Source of the DNA: Croceicoccus mobilis
Lineage (GTDB): Bacteria; Pseudomonadota; Alphaproteobacteria; Sphingomonadales; Sphingomonadaceae
Length of the DNA: 64,000 nucleotides
Reading direction: 5' to 3'
Assembly (NCBI RefSeq): GCF_001661965.1
Contig: NZ_LYWZ01000020.1
Location: 248,001 to 312,000, forward strand
Below are positions 8,433-18,002 of the stretch, piece after piece; the stretch's first letter is position 1; every line of letters starts with the position of its first letter. The position numbers and the translations under genes are program-made. The notes beneath the pieces were generated by a model that worked only from the letters and a program-made list of their open reading frames with translations, was not told the DNA's origin and did no database searches.

Positions 8433-10654
8433 TGCGTTTTGATTCCCGTTCGGCCAGTGCCGCCCTTGTTTCCGCCGTCGCGATCTGCGCCAGCTCGGTC
8501 CCGGCCCACGCGCAATATGTGCTCAACATGCGCGATGCCGATGTGCGCACCTTTGTCGCCGATGCGGCGCAGGTGACCGGTCGGACCTTCATCGTCGATG
8601 GCCGGGTGAACCAGAAGATCAGCGTCGTCACCGATCGCCCGCTGACCCGCAGCGAATATTTCGAGGTGTTTCTTTCGACCCTGCGCGCCAACGGCCTTGT
8701 CGCGGTGCCGACCTCTGACGGGGCATTTCGTATCCAGCCCGCCAGCAATGCCGCTTCGCAGCCGACGCGGGTGGGCAGCCAGGGCGTGCCGGGAAACCAG
8801 ATGGTGACCGATGTCGTGCGTCTGGGCGCCGTCGCGGCGGAGGATGCGGTCAATACGCTGAAGCCGCTGGTCAGCCCGGAAGGTTCGATCACCGCCAATC
8901 GCGCGGGCAATTCGCTGGTGATCGTCGATTATGCCGATAATCTGCGCCGCATCCGCGCTTTGCTGACCCAGATCGACACCGACAATAGCTCGACCCAGAT
9001 GATCGCGCTGGACCACGCCGGCGCGCGCGAAATCGCGACCGCGCTGACCGAGCTGATCCCGCAGGGGCAGAACGGCAATGGCACGCTGGCCAGCGTGGTG
9101 GCGGTCGACAGTTCCAATTCACTGCTGCTGCGCGGGGAAAAGGCGACGCTGGAACGGCTGGCCGCGATGGCCCGCGAACTGGACAGCCGCGCCGCGCAGG
9201 GAAGCGAGATCAAGGTGATCTGGCTCGATTACGCCGATGCCAGCGCCATGGTCGCGACGCTGGAAAAGATCATGGGCGGAACGGGCAATTACACGCCCAC
9301 CACCACCGGCTCCACCCGCACCAGCGGATTGTCGAGCATGAGCGGCAGTTCGGGCAGCACCGGCGCGCAGGGCGGATCGACGATGGGCGGGCAGGTCGCG
9401 GCATCGTCGGGGACCAGCGCGGCGCAGCAGAACACCAATCTTGGCGGCGGCACTATCGAATTGTCGGGCGGGCGCGGCACGGCTGTCATAACCCGCTATC
9501 CCGGCGCTAACGCGGTCATCATCTCCGCCCCTGTAAACGTGCAGCGCCAGCTGGGCGAACTGGTGCGCCAGCTGGACGTTCGGCAGGATCAGGTGCTGGT
9601 CGAGGCGATCATCGTCGAGATTTCGGATTCGGTCGCACGCGAACTGGGTCTGCAGGTCCTGCTGGCGGGTGAGGACGTGCCCTTCGCGGTCACCAATTTC
9701 TCAAACGTTGCGCCCAATATCATCGACCTGGCAGGCGGCATCCTTGCCGATGAATTCGATCAGACCACCACGGTCATCAGCGGTGACACCATCACCACCA
9801 GCACCAATAGCACCGTATCCGACATGCTGCGTGAAAACGCGGCGACGGCGGCGTTGGGCGCGCGTGGCGGGTATACCGGCTATGGCACGAAGTTCGGCGG
9901 CAACAACTATCTGGGCGTGCTGCTGAACGCGGTGCAGGAAGATACGGATTCCAATATCCTGTCCACCCCGCACATCACGACCAACGACAATGTCGAGGCC
10001 TCGATCCTGTTCGGGCAGGAGATCCCTGTTTCGACGGGTGAGGCGCTGTCCGATAATTTCGACAATGCCTTCCGCACGATCCAGCGCCAGAACGTGGGTA
10101 TCGAGCTGGACGTAACCCCGCAGATCAATGCGGGCGACGAGGTGAAGCTGAACCTGCGGCAGGAGGTCTCCTCCATCGCCGGGCCGGTTTCGAGCGATTC
10201 ATCCGAACTGATCGTCAACAAGCGCGAAATCAGCACCACTGTCACTGTCGGCAATGGCGAGATCCTGGTGCTGGGCGGTCTGCTTGACGATAATGAGCGG
10301 CGGACGATCCAGAAAGTGCCGCTGCTTGGCGATATTCCGCTGCTGGGCGAATTGTTCAAATCGCGCGGCAGGAGCCATGTGAAGACGAACCTGATGGTCT
10401 TCATCCGCCCGACCATCCTGCGCACTGCCGCCGACCGGCAGGAAGTCACCGCACGCCGCTATGGCGTGATTCGTGACGCGCAGCGCGAATTCGATCCGAA
10501 GCGCGAACCGGGCATCGATGCGCTGATCGTCGATTATCTGGGCGCGGTGCCGCCCGCGATGCCGCGCAGTGAAGGCGACGTCGTGATCCGCCCGCGCGCG
10601 GTGGATTCGCAGCCCGTCGTGCAGGAAATTCCGCCGTCGAGCGCGGCGCAGTAA
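8429..10654 (+). CDS. gspD: type II secretion system secretin GspD
   Basis: The product is 741 residues. A signal peptide ends around AHAQ (residue 29). N0-N3 domains follow, with a Ser/Gly/Thr-rich loop in N3 (about residues 288-345). The secretin C-domain has VLLNAVQEDTDSNILSTP, the VGNGEILVLGGLLDD motif and VPLLGDIPLLGELFKSR. It forms the outer-membrane exit channel. ATG 8429 overlaps the gspC stop, and an alternative ATG lies at 8432. Confidence 0.95.
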   Translation: MMRFDSRSASAALVSAVAICASSVPAHAQYVLNMRDADVRTFVADAAQVTGRTFIVDGRVNQKISVVTDRPLTRSEYFEVFLSTLRANGLVAVPTSDGAFRIQPASNAASQPTRVGSQGVPGNQMVTDVVRLGAVAAEDAVNTLKPLVSPEGSITANRAGNSLVIVDYADNLRRIRALLTQIDTDNSSTQMIALDHAGAREIATALTELIPQGQNGNGTLASVVAVDSSNSLLLRGEKATLERLAAMARELDSRAAQGSEIKVIWLDYADASAMVATLEKIMGGTGNYTPTTTGSTRTSGLSSMSGSSGSTGAQGGSTMGGQVAASSGTSAAQQNTNLGGGTIELSGGRGTAVITRYPGANAVIISAPVNVQRQLGELVRQLDVRQDQVLVEAIIVEISDSVARELGLQVLLAGEDVPFAVTNFSNVAPNIIDLAGGILADEFDQTTTVISGDTITTSTNSTVSDMLRENAATAALGARGGYTGYGTKFGGNNYLGVLLNAVQEDTDSNILSTPHITTNDNVEASILFGQEIPVSTGEALSDNFDNAFRTIQRQNVGIELDVTPQINAGDEVKLNLRQEVSSIAGPVSSDSSELIVNKREISTTVTVGNGEILVLGGLLDDNERRTIQKVPLLGDIPLLGELFKSRGRSHVKTNLMVFIRPTILRTAADRQEVTARRYGVIRDAQREFDPKREPGIDALIVDYLGAVPPAMPRSEGDVVIRPRAVDSQPVVQEIPPSSAAQ

Positions 10655-10667
10655 AGGGGCGCAGACG

Positions 10668-12233
10668 GTGGCTTCGCGCGATCACGAAGATGTGCCGCTG
10701 GGCGAGGACGTGACCCTTGCCGGGGCCGTGCCTGCCGAGATGCCGCGTGTATCGCCCGCGCTTTCCTATGCCGAGGCGCGCGATCATGGCGTGATCGTCG
10801 CCGATGATCCCGATGGCCTGCGCCTGACGATGCGCAGCAGCGCCGATCCGCTGGTCCTGCTTGACCTGCGTCGTCGGTTTGGCCGGCCCTTTACGGTCGA
10901 AAAGGTGGAGCCGCAGCGGTTCGAGGCTTTGCTGGCCGACACCTATGGCGATGCCGGATCGCTGGCGGCTGACAGCATGGGCTTCGAAGCCAGCGCCGAT
11001 ACCGACATGATGGGCCTGCCCACCGCCGAGGATTTGCTCGACAGCGCCGATGATGCGCCTGCGATCCGGCTGATCAACGGGCTGATCGCGCAAGGGCTGC
11101 GCGAAGGCGCGTCCGACATTCATATCGAGCCTTACGAACAGGCCCTCGTCGTGCGCTTCCGCGAGGATGGCGTGCTGATCGAGAAATTGCGCATGCCCCC
11201 GCATGTCGCTCCGGTGCTGGTCAGCCGCATCAAGGTCATGGCTCGCCTTGATATCGCCGAACGCCGCGTGCCGCAGGACGGGCGCATCGGCCTCTCGCTA
11301 GGCGGGAAGCTGGTCGACGTGCGTGTCTCCACCCTGCCGAACCGCGCGGGCGAACGCGTGGTGCTGCGCCTGCTCGACAAGGAGAACGCGGGGCTGACCC
11401 TGAAGGACCTTGGTCTCGACGATCGGGCGGGTGAGGTGCTTGATCGCGCTTTGAAAGAGCCCAATGGCATCGTGCTGGTCACCGGGCCGACCGGTTCGGG
11501 CAAGACGACCACGCTTTATGCGGGGCTGCGCAGCCTGAACGATGGACAGCGCAATATCCTGACTGTGGAAGACCCTGTGGAATACGCTGTGGACGGGGTG
11601 GGGCAAACGCAGGTGAATGCGAAGGTCGGTCTCGATTTCGCGGCCGGTCTGCGGGCCATTCTGCGGCAGGATCCCGACGTGGTGATGGTCGGCGAAATTC
11701 GCGACAAGGAAACCGCCGATATCGCGGTGCAGGCATCGCTGACGGGCCACCTCGTGCTTTCGACCGTGCACACCAATGACAGCATTGGCGCGATCACCCG
11801 CATGCGCGACATGGGGGTCGAACCTTTCCTGCTGGCCAGCACTTTGCGCGGCGTGGTCGCGCAGCGGCTCGTCCGCCGGCTGTGCCCGCATTGCAAGCGC
11901 GAGGGCGGGATCGACCCGGCGCTTGGCGCGATTCTTGGCATCAAGCCGGGCAGGGCGGTATACGAACCGGTCGGCTGCGAGCAATGCGGCGAAACTGGCT
12001 ATTCAGGGCGCATCGGCGTGTATGAGGCGGTTCGCATCGACGAGACGATCCGCCGCATGATCCACGAAAGCGCGGATGAAGAGCGGATTGCGGACTATGC
12101 GTTCGGCAAGACCGCCGAAGGCAAGCGCCGCGGCACGCGGCTTGCCCGCGCGGCGAAACGGCTGGTGCTGGAAGGCGTGACCTCTGCCGCCGAAGCGGCA
12201 CGTGTCGCCCGGCGCGAGGACGAGGGCGCCTGA
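10668..12233 (+). CDS. gspE: type II secretion ATPase GspE
   Basis: The product is 521 residues. It is the cytoplasmic hexameric ATPase powering pseudopilus assembly. Walker A GPTGSGKT is at residues 273-280, with Asp/His boxes (EGASDIHIEPYEQ near 147), Walker B (RQDPDVVMVGEIRD) and a Cys4 zinc element near residue 405 (CPHC ... CEQC). The GTG start follows gspD by 13 bases, and the stop overlaps the gspF ATG. Confidence 0.95.
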   Translation: MASRDHEDVPLGEDVTLAGAVPAEMPRVSPALSYAEARDHGVIVADDPDGLRLTMRSSADPLVLLDLRRRFGRPFTVEKVEPQRFEALLADTYGDAGSLAADSMGFEASADTDMMGLPTAEDLLDSADDAPAIRLINGLIAQGLREGASDIHIEPYEQALVVRFREDGVLIEKLRMPPHVAPVLVSRIKVMARLDIAERRVPQDGRIGLSLGGKLVDVRVSTLPNRAGERVVLRLLDKENAGLTLKDLGLDDRAGEVLDRALKEPNGIVLVTGPTGSGKTTTLYAGLRSLNDGQRNILTVEDPVEYAVDGVGQTQVNAKVGLDFAAGLRAILRQDPDVVMVGEIRDKETADIAVQASLTGHLVLSTVHTNDSIGAITRMRDMGVEPFLLASTLRGVVAQRLVRRLCPHCKREGGIDPALGAILGIKPGRAVYEPVGCEQCGETGYSGRIGVYEAVRIDETIRRMIHESADEERIADYAFGKTAEGKRRGTRLARAAKRLVLEGVTSAAEAARVARREDEGA

Positions 12234-13459
12234 TGGCGCGCTATGCCTATCTCGCGGTCGATCCGCAGGGGCGCGAAAGGCGCGGTGCGGTGGATGCCGC
12301 CAGCGTCCCCGCCGCGCGCGAGCAATTGGCGAAACGGCGCTGGCATGTGCTGAGCGTCGATGAAAAGCTGGGCGCGGCCTTGCCTGCGGCCAAGGGCGGC
12401 ATCCATCTCCCCAGTTTCAAACGCAAGCTGCGCCCCAAGCAATTGGCGCTTTTTACACGGCAGCTGTCCTCGCTGATGATGGTAAGTCCGCTGGAAGAAG
12501 CGTTGCGCACGATCAGCCGCCAGACCGAAAAGGAAAAGGCGCGCGCGATCCTGACCAATGTCCACGCCGGCATCGTCGAAGGCCTGCCTCTCGCCGATGC
12601 GCTGCGGCGCGAGGAAGCGAGCTTTCCCCCCGTCTATCGCGCGATGATCGCGGCGGGCGAGAATTCGGGCAGCCTGCCCAGCATCGCCGAACGGCTTGCC
12701 GACAGTCTTGAGAAAAGCGCCGAGGTCCGCGGCAAGATCATCGCCGCGCTCGCCTATCCGATCATCCTGTCGCTGGTGGCGGTTGCGGTGGTGACGGGGC
12801 TGATGGTCTCTGTCGTGCCGCGCGTGGTCGAACAGTTCGACAATGCCTCGCGGCAATTGCCGCTGCTGACGCGGATCGTGATCGTGCTTTCGGATTTTCT
12901 TTCGGCGTGGTGGTGGGCGCTGGGGCTGGTGATCGCGCTGGCCATCCTGGCTTTCCTGCGCGCGCTGAAGAACCCCGGTTTCAAATATCGCTTTGACGCG
13001 CTGATGCTGAAAACGCCTTTCGTCGGTAAGCTCATTCGCGACATGCATGCCGCCGCGCTTGCCCGCACGCTTTCCTCGATGATCGCGGCGCGCCTGCCGC
13101 TGGTCGACGGGCTGCGCCTTGCCAGCCGCACCGTGCATAATTCGGTGCAGCGCCAGGCGCTGGAGCAGATCACGGAAAAGGTGCGCGCGGGCACCTCGCT
13201 TTCCACCGCCATGCGCGAGGCCGGGACATTCCCGCCGCTCCTCGTCTATCTTGCCTCCAGCGGTGAGGCGGCGGGACAGCTTGGTCCCATGCTGGAGCGC
13301 GCGGGCGAATATCTGGAACGCGAATTCGCCAGCTTCACCGCTGCGGCCATGGCCCTGCTGGAGCCTGCCATCATCATCCTCATGGGCGCGGTGGTCGCGA
13401 CGATCATCCTCGCCATTCTGCTTCCCATCCTGCAATTGCAGGAACTGACCGGACTTTGA
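12233..13459 (+). CDS. gspF: type II secretion inner-membrane platform protein GspF
   Basis: The product is 408 residues. Two T2SSF domains (about 70-195 and 275-395) have membrane segments near 172-195, 220-245 and 375-400. Family motifs include FTRQLSSLMMVSPLEEAL and MIAAGENSGSLPSIAERLA, repeated in the second half as YLASSGEAAGQLGPMLERA. It translates from the TGATG overlap with gspE. Confidence 0.95.
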   Translation: MARYAYLAVDPQGRERRGAVDAASVPAAREQLAKRRWHVLSVDEKLGAALPAAKGGIHLPSFKRKLRPKQLALFTRQLSSLMMVSPLEEALRTISRQTEKEKARAILTNVHAGIVEGLPLADALRREEASFPPVYRAMIAAGENSGSLPSIAERLADSLEKSAEVRGKIIAALAYPIILSLVAVAVVTGLMVSVVPRVVEQFDNASRQLPLLTRIVIVLSDFLSAWWWALGLVIALAILAFLRALKNPGFKYRFDALMLKTPFVGKLIRDMHAAALARTLSSMIAARLPLVDGLRLASRTVHNSVQRQALEQITEKVRAGTSLSTAMREAGTFPPLLVYLASSGEAAGQLGPMLERAGEYLEREFASFTAAAMALLEPAIIILMGAVVATIILAILLPILQLQELTGL

Positions 13460-13463
13460 GATC

Positions 13464-13922
13464 ATGACCGACCACCAGAAACAGACCGACCCCGAAACCC
13501 GCAAACGTCGACGCAAGAACGGCTTCAGCCTTGTCGAGCTGATGGTGGTGCTGTTCATCATCGGCCTGCTTGCCAGCATCGTCATCATCAACGTGCTGCC
13601 CAGCCAGGACAAGGCGATGCGCGTGAAGGCGGAGGCCGATATCGCGACGCTGGGGCAGGCGATGGAGATGTACCGGCTCGACACGGCGACTTACCCAAGC
13701 GCGTCGGATGGCCTCAATGCGCTGGTCACGCCGCCTGCCAACCTGATGATGCCGCAGAACTATCGTTCGGGCGGCTATATCAAGGAACTGCCCAATGACC
13801 CGTGGGGCCGCGCCTATCAGTACCGGGTGCCGGGCGAAGGCGGCAAACCGTTCGAGATCTATTCGCTTGGGGCCGATGGCCAGCCGGGCGGAGAGGGCGA
13901 GAACGCGGACATCACTGACTGA
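13464..13922 (+). CDS. gspG: type II secretion major pseudopilin GspG
   Basis: The product is 152 residues. A basic leader ends in Gly20, and a prepilin peptidase site Gly-Phe is followed by Ser-Leu-Val-Glu, with the invariant Glu at mature position 5. One hydrophobic helix is followed by a globular domain containing YPSASDGLNALVTPP and the DPWGRAYQY block that binds calcium in GspG proteins. The next gene is gspL only 12 bases on; gspH, I, J and K do not follow. Confidence 0.95.
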   Translation: MTDHQKQTDPETRKRRRKNGFSLVELMVVLFIIGLLASIVIINVLPSQDKAMRVKAEADIATLGQAMEMYRLDTATYPSASDGLNALVTPPANLMMPQNYRSGGYIKELPNDPWGRAYQYRVPGEGGKPFEIYSLGADGQPGGEGENADITD

Positions 13923-13934
13923 GCTAGCTGACCG

Positions 13935-15089
13935 ATGGCCCGTTTCACCCAGCCCCTGCCTGAGCGCGATGCATCCGCCCCCGATGTGGGTGGCGTGATC
14001 GTGCTGCTTGGCGAACATCCGCGCGATGACTGGCGCTGGTGGCGCGTTGGTGCAGATGGCCTGCATTCGGAACATGGCTTTACCCCCGGCGATGATGCGG
14101 CATGGGGCGATGCGGGCCGCGTGGTCGCTATGGTCCCTTCGGTGCTTGCGCCTGTTCGCTTTTCGCCGCGTGGCGACATGTCCGGGCCGCAGGCGATCGC
14201 GGCGGCGCGACTGGCGCCAAAGGGGGCGGGCGCCACGGAAGAAACCCATGTCGCCGCCGCCTTGCTGGCCGATGGCGACACCATCGCAAGCTGCACCGTG
14301 GCGAAGTCGGACATGGATGTGTGGTTGGCCGAACTGGCCGCTGCGGGGCTTGATCCGCAGGCTGTCATTCCTGCTGCCATGGCGCTGCCGGAACCACCAG
14401 ATGGCGAATTGTTGTCAGGCACGCTGGGTTCGCAGGTTCTGGCGCGCAGTGCGCAAGCGGCTTTCGCCGGAGAGCCTGACATGATCGCGGCGCTGTCTGG
14501 CGACGCACGGCGGCGAGAGGCGGGTGCCGATGCGCTGGCCGATGCCTTGTTCACGGCCTGGGCCGACCCGCCGCTCGACCTGCGGCAAGGTGTTTATGCC
14601 CCGCCGCGCGTTTCGTTTTTCCGCCTGCCCGATTGGGCACAGCTGGCTCGCATGGCGGCGGTGCTGGCGCTGCTGGGTTTCCTGATCCTTGCCGTGGAAA
14701 CGGTGAAGCTGGAATGGGATGCCAATGCGCAGGAAGAAGCGGCCCTTGCCGCTGCGCGCGAACGGTTTCCCGCCGTTACCGATCTGGCCAGCGCCGAAAG
14801 CCAGATCAATGCCGAACTGCTGCGGCGCGGAGCGGGGGGCGCGAGTTTCGATGCGGTGACGCCAGCGGTGTTCGCCGCAATGCAGCCGCATCCATCGGTG
14901 CAGCTCAGGTCGCTGAGCTGGCAGCGTGACGGCACATTGGCCATTCGCGCCGCCGCACCACGGACGGAGGATCTGAACGCCATGCTGATCGCGCTGCAGG
15001 CCGATGGCTGGGTCATCACCGTGCCGCCATCCATCGCGCCCGACGCGACCGGCGCAACGGTGGCCGATATCACGGTGCGCGCGCCATGA
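13935..15089 (+). CDS. gspL: type II secretion assembly protein GspL
   Basis: The product is 384 residues. A cytoplasmic actin-like domain (about 1-225), one membrane helix (about 236-254) and a ferredoxin-like periplasmic domain fit GspL, which links the GspE ATPase to the inner membrane. Similarity is mainly in architecture and position, as usual for this divergent family. It overlaps gspM by ATGA. Confidence 0.85.
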   Translation: MARFTQPLPERDASAPDVGGVIVLLGEHPRDDWRWWRVGADGLHSEHGFTPGDDAAWGDAGRVVAMVPSVLAPVRFSPRGDMSGPQAIAAARLAPKGAGATEETHVAAALLADGDTIASCTVAKSDMDVWLAELAAAGLDPQAVIPAAMALPEPPDGELLSGTLGSQVLARSAQAAFAGEPDMIAALSGDARRREAGADALADALFTAWADPPLDLRQGVYAPPRVSFFRLPDWAQLARMAAVLALLGFLILAVETVKLEWDANAQEEAALAAARERFPAVTDLASAESQINAELLRRGAGGASFDAVTPAVFAAMQPHPSVQLRSLSWQRDGTLAIRAAAPRTEDLNAMLIALQADGWVITVPPSIAPDATGATVADITVRAP

Positions 15090-15571
15090 GCGGGCTGCTG
15101 GAACCCGTGCGCGACTGGTTCGCCGGATTGACCGGGCGCGAACGCTGGCTGGTCGGGATCGCAGGCGTGCTCGCCGCGATCGTGATCGGGATTTATGGCA
15201 TCGTGCTGCCACTGGGTGCTTTGCACGACGATGCGCATGTTCACCACCGTGAAGCGGTTGAGGCTTCGGGCCGCGTCATGGCGCGGCTTGAAGCGCTGGC
15301 GGATGCGCCGGACGCACCTGTTGCTGGCAGTGGACCCGTGGCGCAAATGGTCGCCGCCGCTGCCGATGCGCAGGGGTTGGTGCTGCAGGCGAATGAAGCG
15401 CGCGGTAATGACGCAACCCAGATCAGCGTGCCGACTTCCGCGCCCGGCGCGGCGCTGGCGCTGCTGGACGCACTTGGGAAACAGGGCATCAATGCCGAGC
15501 AGGTGACGATCACCCCATCGGCGGATGGATCGGTTTCCCTGAATGCGACTTTGACGCGGGCGACGCCATGA
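15086..15571 (+). CDS. gspM: type II secretion protein GspM
   Basis: The product is 161 residues. A short N-terminus with GLTGRERWLVGIAG is followed by a membrane helix (about 22-42) and a periplasmic domain. GspM partners GspL in the inner-membrane platform. ATGA overlaps at both ends place it inside the operon. Confidence 0.85.
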   Translation: MSGLLEPVRDWFAGLTGRERWLVGIAGVLAAIVIGIYGIVLPLGALHDDAHVHHREAVEASGRVMARLEALADAPDAPVAGSGPVAQMVAAAADAQGLVLQANEARGNDATQISVPTSAPGAALALLDALGKQGINAEQVTITPSADGSVSLNATLTRATP

Positions 15572-16326
15572 TAGGGCGCTGGATATTCATTCGCGACGGG
15601 CGGCTCAACCGCCGGACATGGGCTGCGATCGCACTTGCCACGCTTGCGGCGCTTTTGGCGATGCTGCCGCTTCGGCTGGTGCTGGGATTGGCGGGCAATG
15701 GCCGGACTTTAAGCGCGCAGGCGGTGGAGGGCGTTGCATGGGACGGGCTTGTCGGTGAGATGCAGATCGGGCCGCTATCGATGGGGCTGATGGAAGTGGA
15801 TCTGATGCCGCTGCCGTTGCTCGTCGGACAAGCGAAATTCGCGATTGAGCGGCCCGATTCCATGAACCGCGCACCGTTCAGGGCACGTGTCAGCAGCACC
15901 CTTGGCACAACAGGCATCGAGAATGCGACGGGTGAGCTTGCGCTTGCGGGCATGTTCGCCCCGCTTCCGGTCAGGGCGCTGACGATGCAGGATTTTTCTG
16001 CCAGCATCGCAGATGGGCAATGCGTGGCGGCTTCTGGCACGCTGGGGCTGGCCGTTCCGGCAATGGGCGCGTTCATGCCCGCCGAAACCGTGCTGGCAGG
16101 CGAAGCGCGCTGTGAAAACGGCGCGCTAGTCGTGCCGATGACAGGGCCGAGCGGGAACGAGCGGGTCGATCTTTCCATCAAGCCCGACGGGAGCTGGCGC
16201 GCGGTGATGTCGGTAGCGGGATTGCCGCCCGAAATGGCCGAACCATTGGAAGGCATGGGTTTTGTCGCGCGGCCCAATGGCGCGGGCCAGACGACAATGG
16301 GGCTGACGGCGAGCGGTACGCTCTGA
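15568..16326 (+). CDS. gspN: type II secretion protein GspN
   Basis: The product is 252 residues with one N-terminal membrane helix (about 17-37) and a large periplasmic beta-rich region, including the AVEGVAWDGLVGEMQIG segment typical of GspN. Its role in the T2SS is poorly defined and it is absent from many systems. It is the last gene of the operon and overlaps gspM by ATGA. Confidence 0.85.
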   Translation: MIGRWIFIRDGRLNRRTWAAIALATLAALLAMLPLRLVLGLAGNGRTLSAQAVEGVAWDGLVGEMQIGPLSMGLMEVDLMPLPLLVGQAKFAIERPDSMNRAPFRARVSSTLGTTGIENATGELALAGMFAPLPVRALTMQDFSASIADGQCVAASGTLGLAVPAMGAFMPAETVLAGEARCENGALVVPMTGPSGNERVDLSIKPDGSWRAVMSVAGLPPEMAEPLEGMGFVARPNGAGQTTMGLTASGTL

Positions 16327-16343
16327 CGCCAGCCCCATTGTTT
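16295..16343. terminator. long inverted repeat spanning the gspN stop (possible terminator)
   Basis: Eleven-base perfect arms CAATGGGGCTG (16295-16305) and CAGCCCCATTG (16330-16340) flank a 24-base loop containing the gspN stop. Only three T follow. It separates the convergent gspN and dps genes and may act as a weak two-way terminator. Confidence 0.4.
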
Positions 16344-16359
16344 CAGGTCGTTTCAGCGA

Positions 16360-16812
16360 TCAGCCGAGGATCGAGCTGAGGAACCAGGTGCGTTCCTCTG
16401 CCTGGTCGGTCCAGTCGTCGATCAACCCGTCGGTCGCATTGTCGCCTGCCTTCTCGGCCAGGTCTTTTACTTCCTTCAGCGTCTTGACCATGGTCGCGTT
16501 GTCGTCACGCAGCTGGCTGACCATGTCCATGGCTTCCAGATCGGTCGAATTCTGGTCGGCGACCTTGGTCTTTTCCATGATCGAACCGATCGAGGTCAGC
16601 GTCTTGCCTTCGATCTTGCGCACGCGTTCCGCGATCAGGTCGACATTGCCGAAGATCTCTCCGGCCTGTTCGTCGAACAGCAGGTGCAGGTCGCGGAAGT
16701 CGCGGCCCTTGACGTGCCAGTGGAAATTCTTGGTCTTCATGTACAGCGCGAGGTGGTCGGCCAGAAGGCCATTCAGTCCATCGATCAGCGCTTTCTTTGC
16801 ATTGTCGCCCAT
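16360..16812 (-). CDS. dps: Dps-family DNA-protecting ferritin-like protein
   Basis: The product is 150 residues. The four-helix ferritin fold carries the Dps ferroxidase residues (TKNFHWHVKGRDFRDLH, FDEQAGEIFGNVDLIAERV). Dps dodecamers oxidise and store iron and shield DNA in starvation or peroxide stress. I chose ATG 16812 because GGAGGA lies 7 bases upstream. The frame extends further but without a better site. Confidence 0.92.
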   Translation of the reverse strand: MGDNAKKALIDGLNGLLADHLALYMKTKNFHWHVKGRDFRDLHLLFDEQAGEIFGNVDLIAERVRKIEGKTLTSIGSIMEKTKVADQNSTDLEAMDMVSQLRDDNATMVKTLKEVKDLAEKAGDNATDGLIDDWTDQAEERTWFLSSILG

Positions 16813-17017
16813 TGCGGTTCCTCCGGGTGTTAATTTCGTGTCTGATATGGGTATGAAACGCACCGAAACAAATCGGGTTTCCCGTTTTTGGATGATTGAT
16901 GTAATCGATTTTGTCGATCAGTGACCGTGCACCCGCTTCGTCGATAGCGATTGACCGGACAGCCACCCACCGGTAACGCCCGAAACCATTAATGATGCAG
17001 CTGCGAAATTATCCTTC
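16813..17017. other. intergenic region between dps and the PfkB kinase
   Basis: About 205 bases between divergent genes must hold both promoters. I see no clear -35/-10 pair or palindrome that I can assign. Confidence 0.3.
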
Positions 17018-17998
17018 ATGACCAGTGACCAAGCGCAAATCGTGGCGCTGGGCGATGCCATCGTCGATGTGCTGGCCCAGCGGGACGAGGATTTCCTCGT
17101 CGATTGCGGCGTGCTCAAGGGCACGATGCGCCTGCTTGCCGATCAGGAGGCCGAGGATCTGGCCGCGGCCATGCATGGCAGCGGCACGGTTGAGGAAGTG
17201 CCCGGCGGTTCGGCGGCGAACAGCCTCGCGGGCGCTGCCGCACTGGGCGCGCGTTGCCGCTTTATCGGGCTGACCGGCAATGACCGTCTGGGCGAGCTTT
17301 TCAAGAAGCACATGGCCGATCTCGACATCGTGTTCGACACGCCGCCGCACGGGGACGCGCCGACGGGGCGTTGCTTCATCCTGGTCACGCCCGATGGCGA
17401 ACGCACGATGCAGACTTCGCCTGCCGCCAGCCATTGCCTGACGGCGGACGCGCTGGATGAAGAGGCGATCCGCGGCTGCGACACGCTTTTCCTCGAAGGG
17501 TATCTCTGGGGCCCCGATACGCCGCGCGCCGCCATGCGCCGCGCGATCGAGCTGGCACGGGGCGAGGGGCGGCGGATCGCCTTTACGCTTTCGGATTCGA
17601 TTGCCCTTCCGGGGCGGCGCGATTCCATCATGAAGCTCGTTTCCGATGGCGGCGTCGATGTGCTCTTCGCCAATGAATACGAAGCCAAGTTGATGACCGG
17701 CATCGACGACTTCCACATGGCGGTCCGGGCGCTGGGCGAAAAGGTGCCGTTGCCGGTCGTGACCTGCGGTGCAGGCGGCGCGGTTGCCGTGCAGGATGGG
17801 GAACTGATCGCCCGACCGGCGGTAAAGCCAGAGAAAATCGTCGACACCACGGGCGCGGGCGACCAGTTCGCCGCCGGCTTCCTTGCCGCGCTGATCGCGG
17901 GCCGCGATGTCACCCAATGTCTTGATACCGGCGCGCGCAATGCCGCCGCGGTGCTGGCCCATATGGGCGCGCGTCCGCTGAAACGAATGGAACTGTGA
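17018..17998 (+). CDS. PfkB-family carbohydrate/nucleoside kinase (adenosine kinase-like)
   Basis: The product is 326 residues of the ribokinase fold. An N-terminal substrate region has EVPGGSAANSLAGAAALG. The C-terminal PfkB signature DTTGAGDQFAAGFLAAL contains the catalytic Asp and anion hole. The overall pattern is like bacterial adenosine kinases annotated in alphaproteobacteria, but the substrate is not certain. The LOG-family gene follows after 4 bases, so the two are probably an operon acting on nucleosides. Confidence 0.88.
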   Translation: MTSDQAQIVALGDAIVDVLAQRDEDFLVDCGVLKGTMRLLADQEAEDLAAAMHGSGTVEEVPGGSAANSLAGAAALGARCRFIGLTGNDRLGELFKKHMADLDIVFDTPPHGDAPTGRCFILVTPDGERTMQTSPAASHCLTADALDEEAIRGCDTLFLEGYLWGPDTPRAAMRRAIELARGEGRRIAFTLSDSIALPGRRDSIMKLVSDGGVDVLFANEYEAKLMTGIDDFHMAVRALGEKVPLPVVTCGAGGAVAVQDGELIARPAVKPEKIVDTTGAGDQFAAGFLAALIAGRDVTQCLDTGARNAAAVLAHMGARPLKRMEL

Positions 17999-18002
17999 CC
18001 AC

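Noticed and set aside
12095-13684. 529-codon minus-strand frame across gspF/gspG
   Set aside because: Mirror of two well-supported T2SS genes. Its Arg/His/Gln-rich composition is typical of antisense frames.
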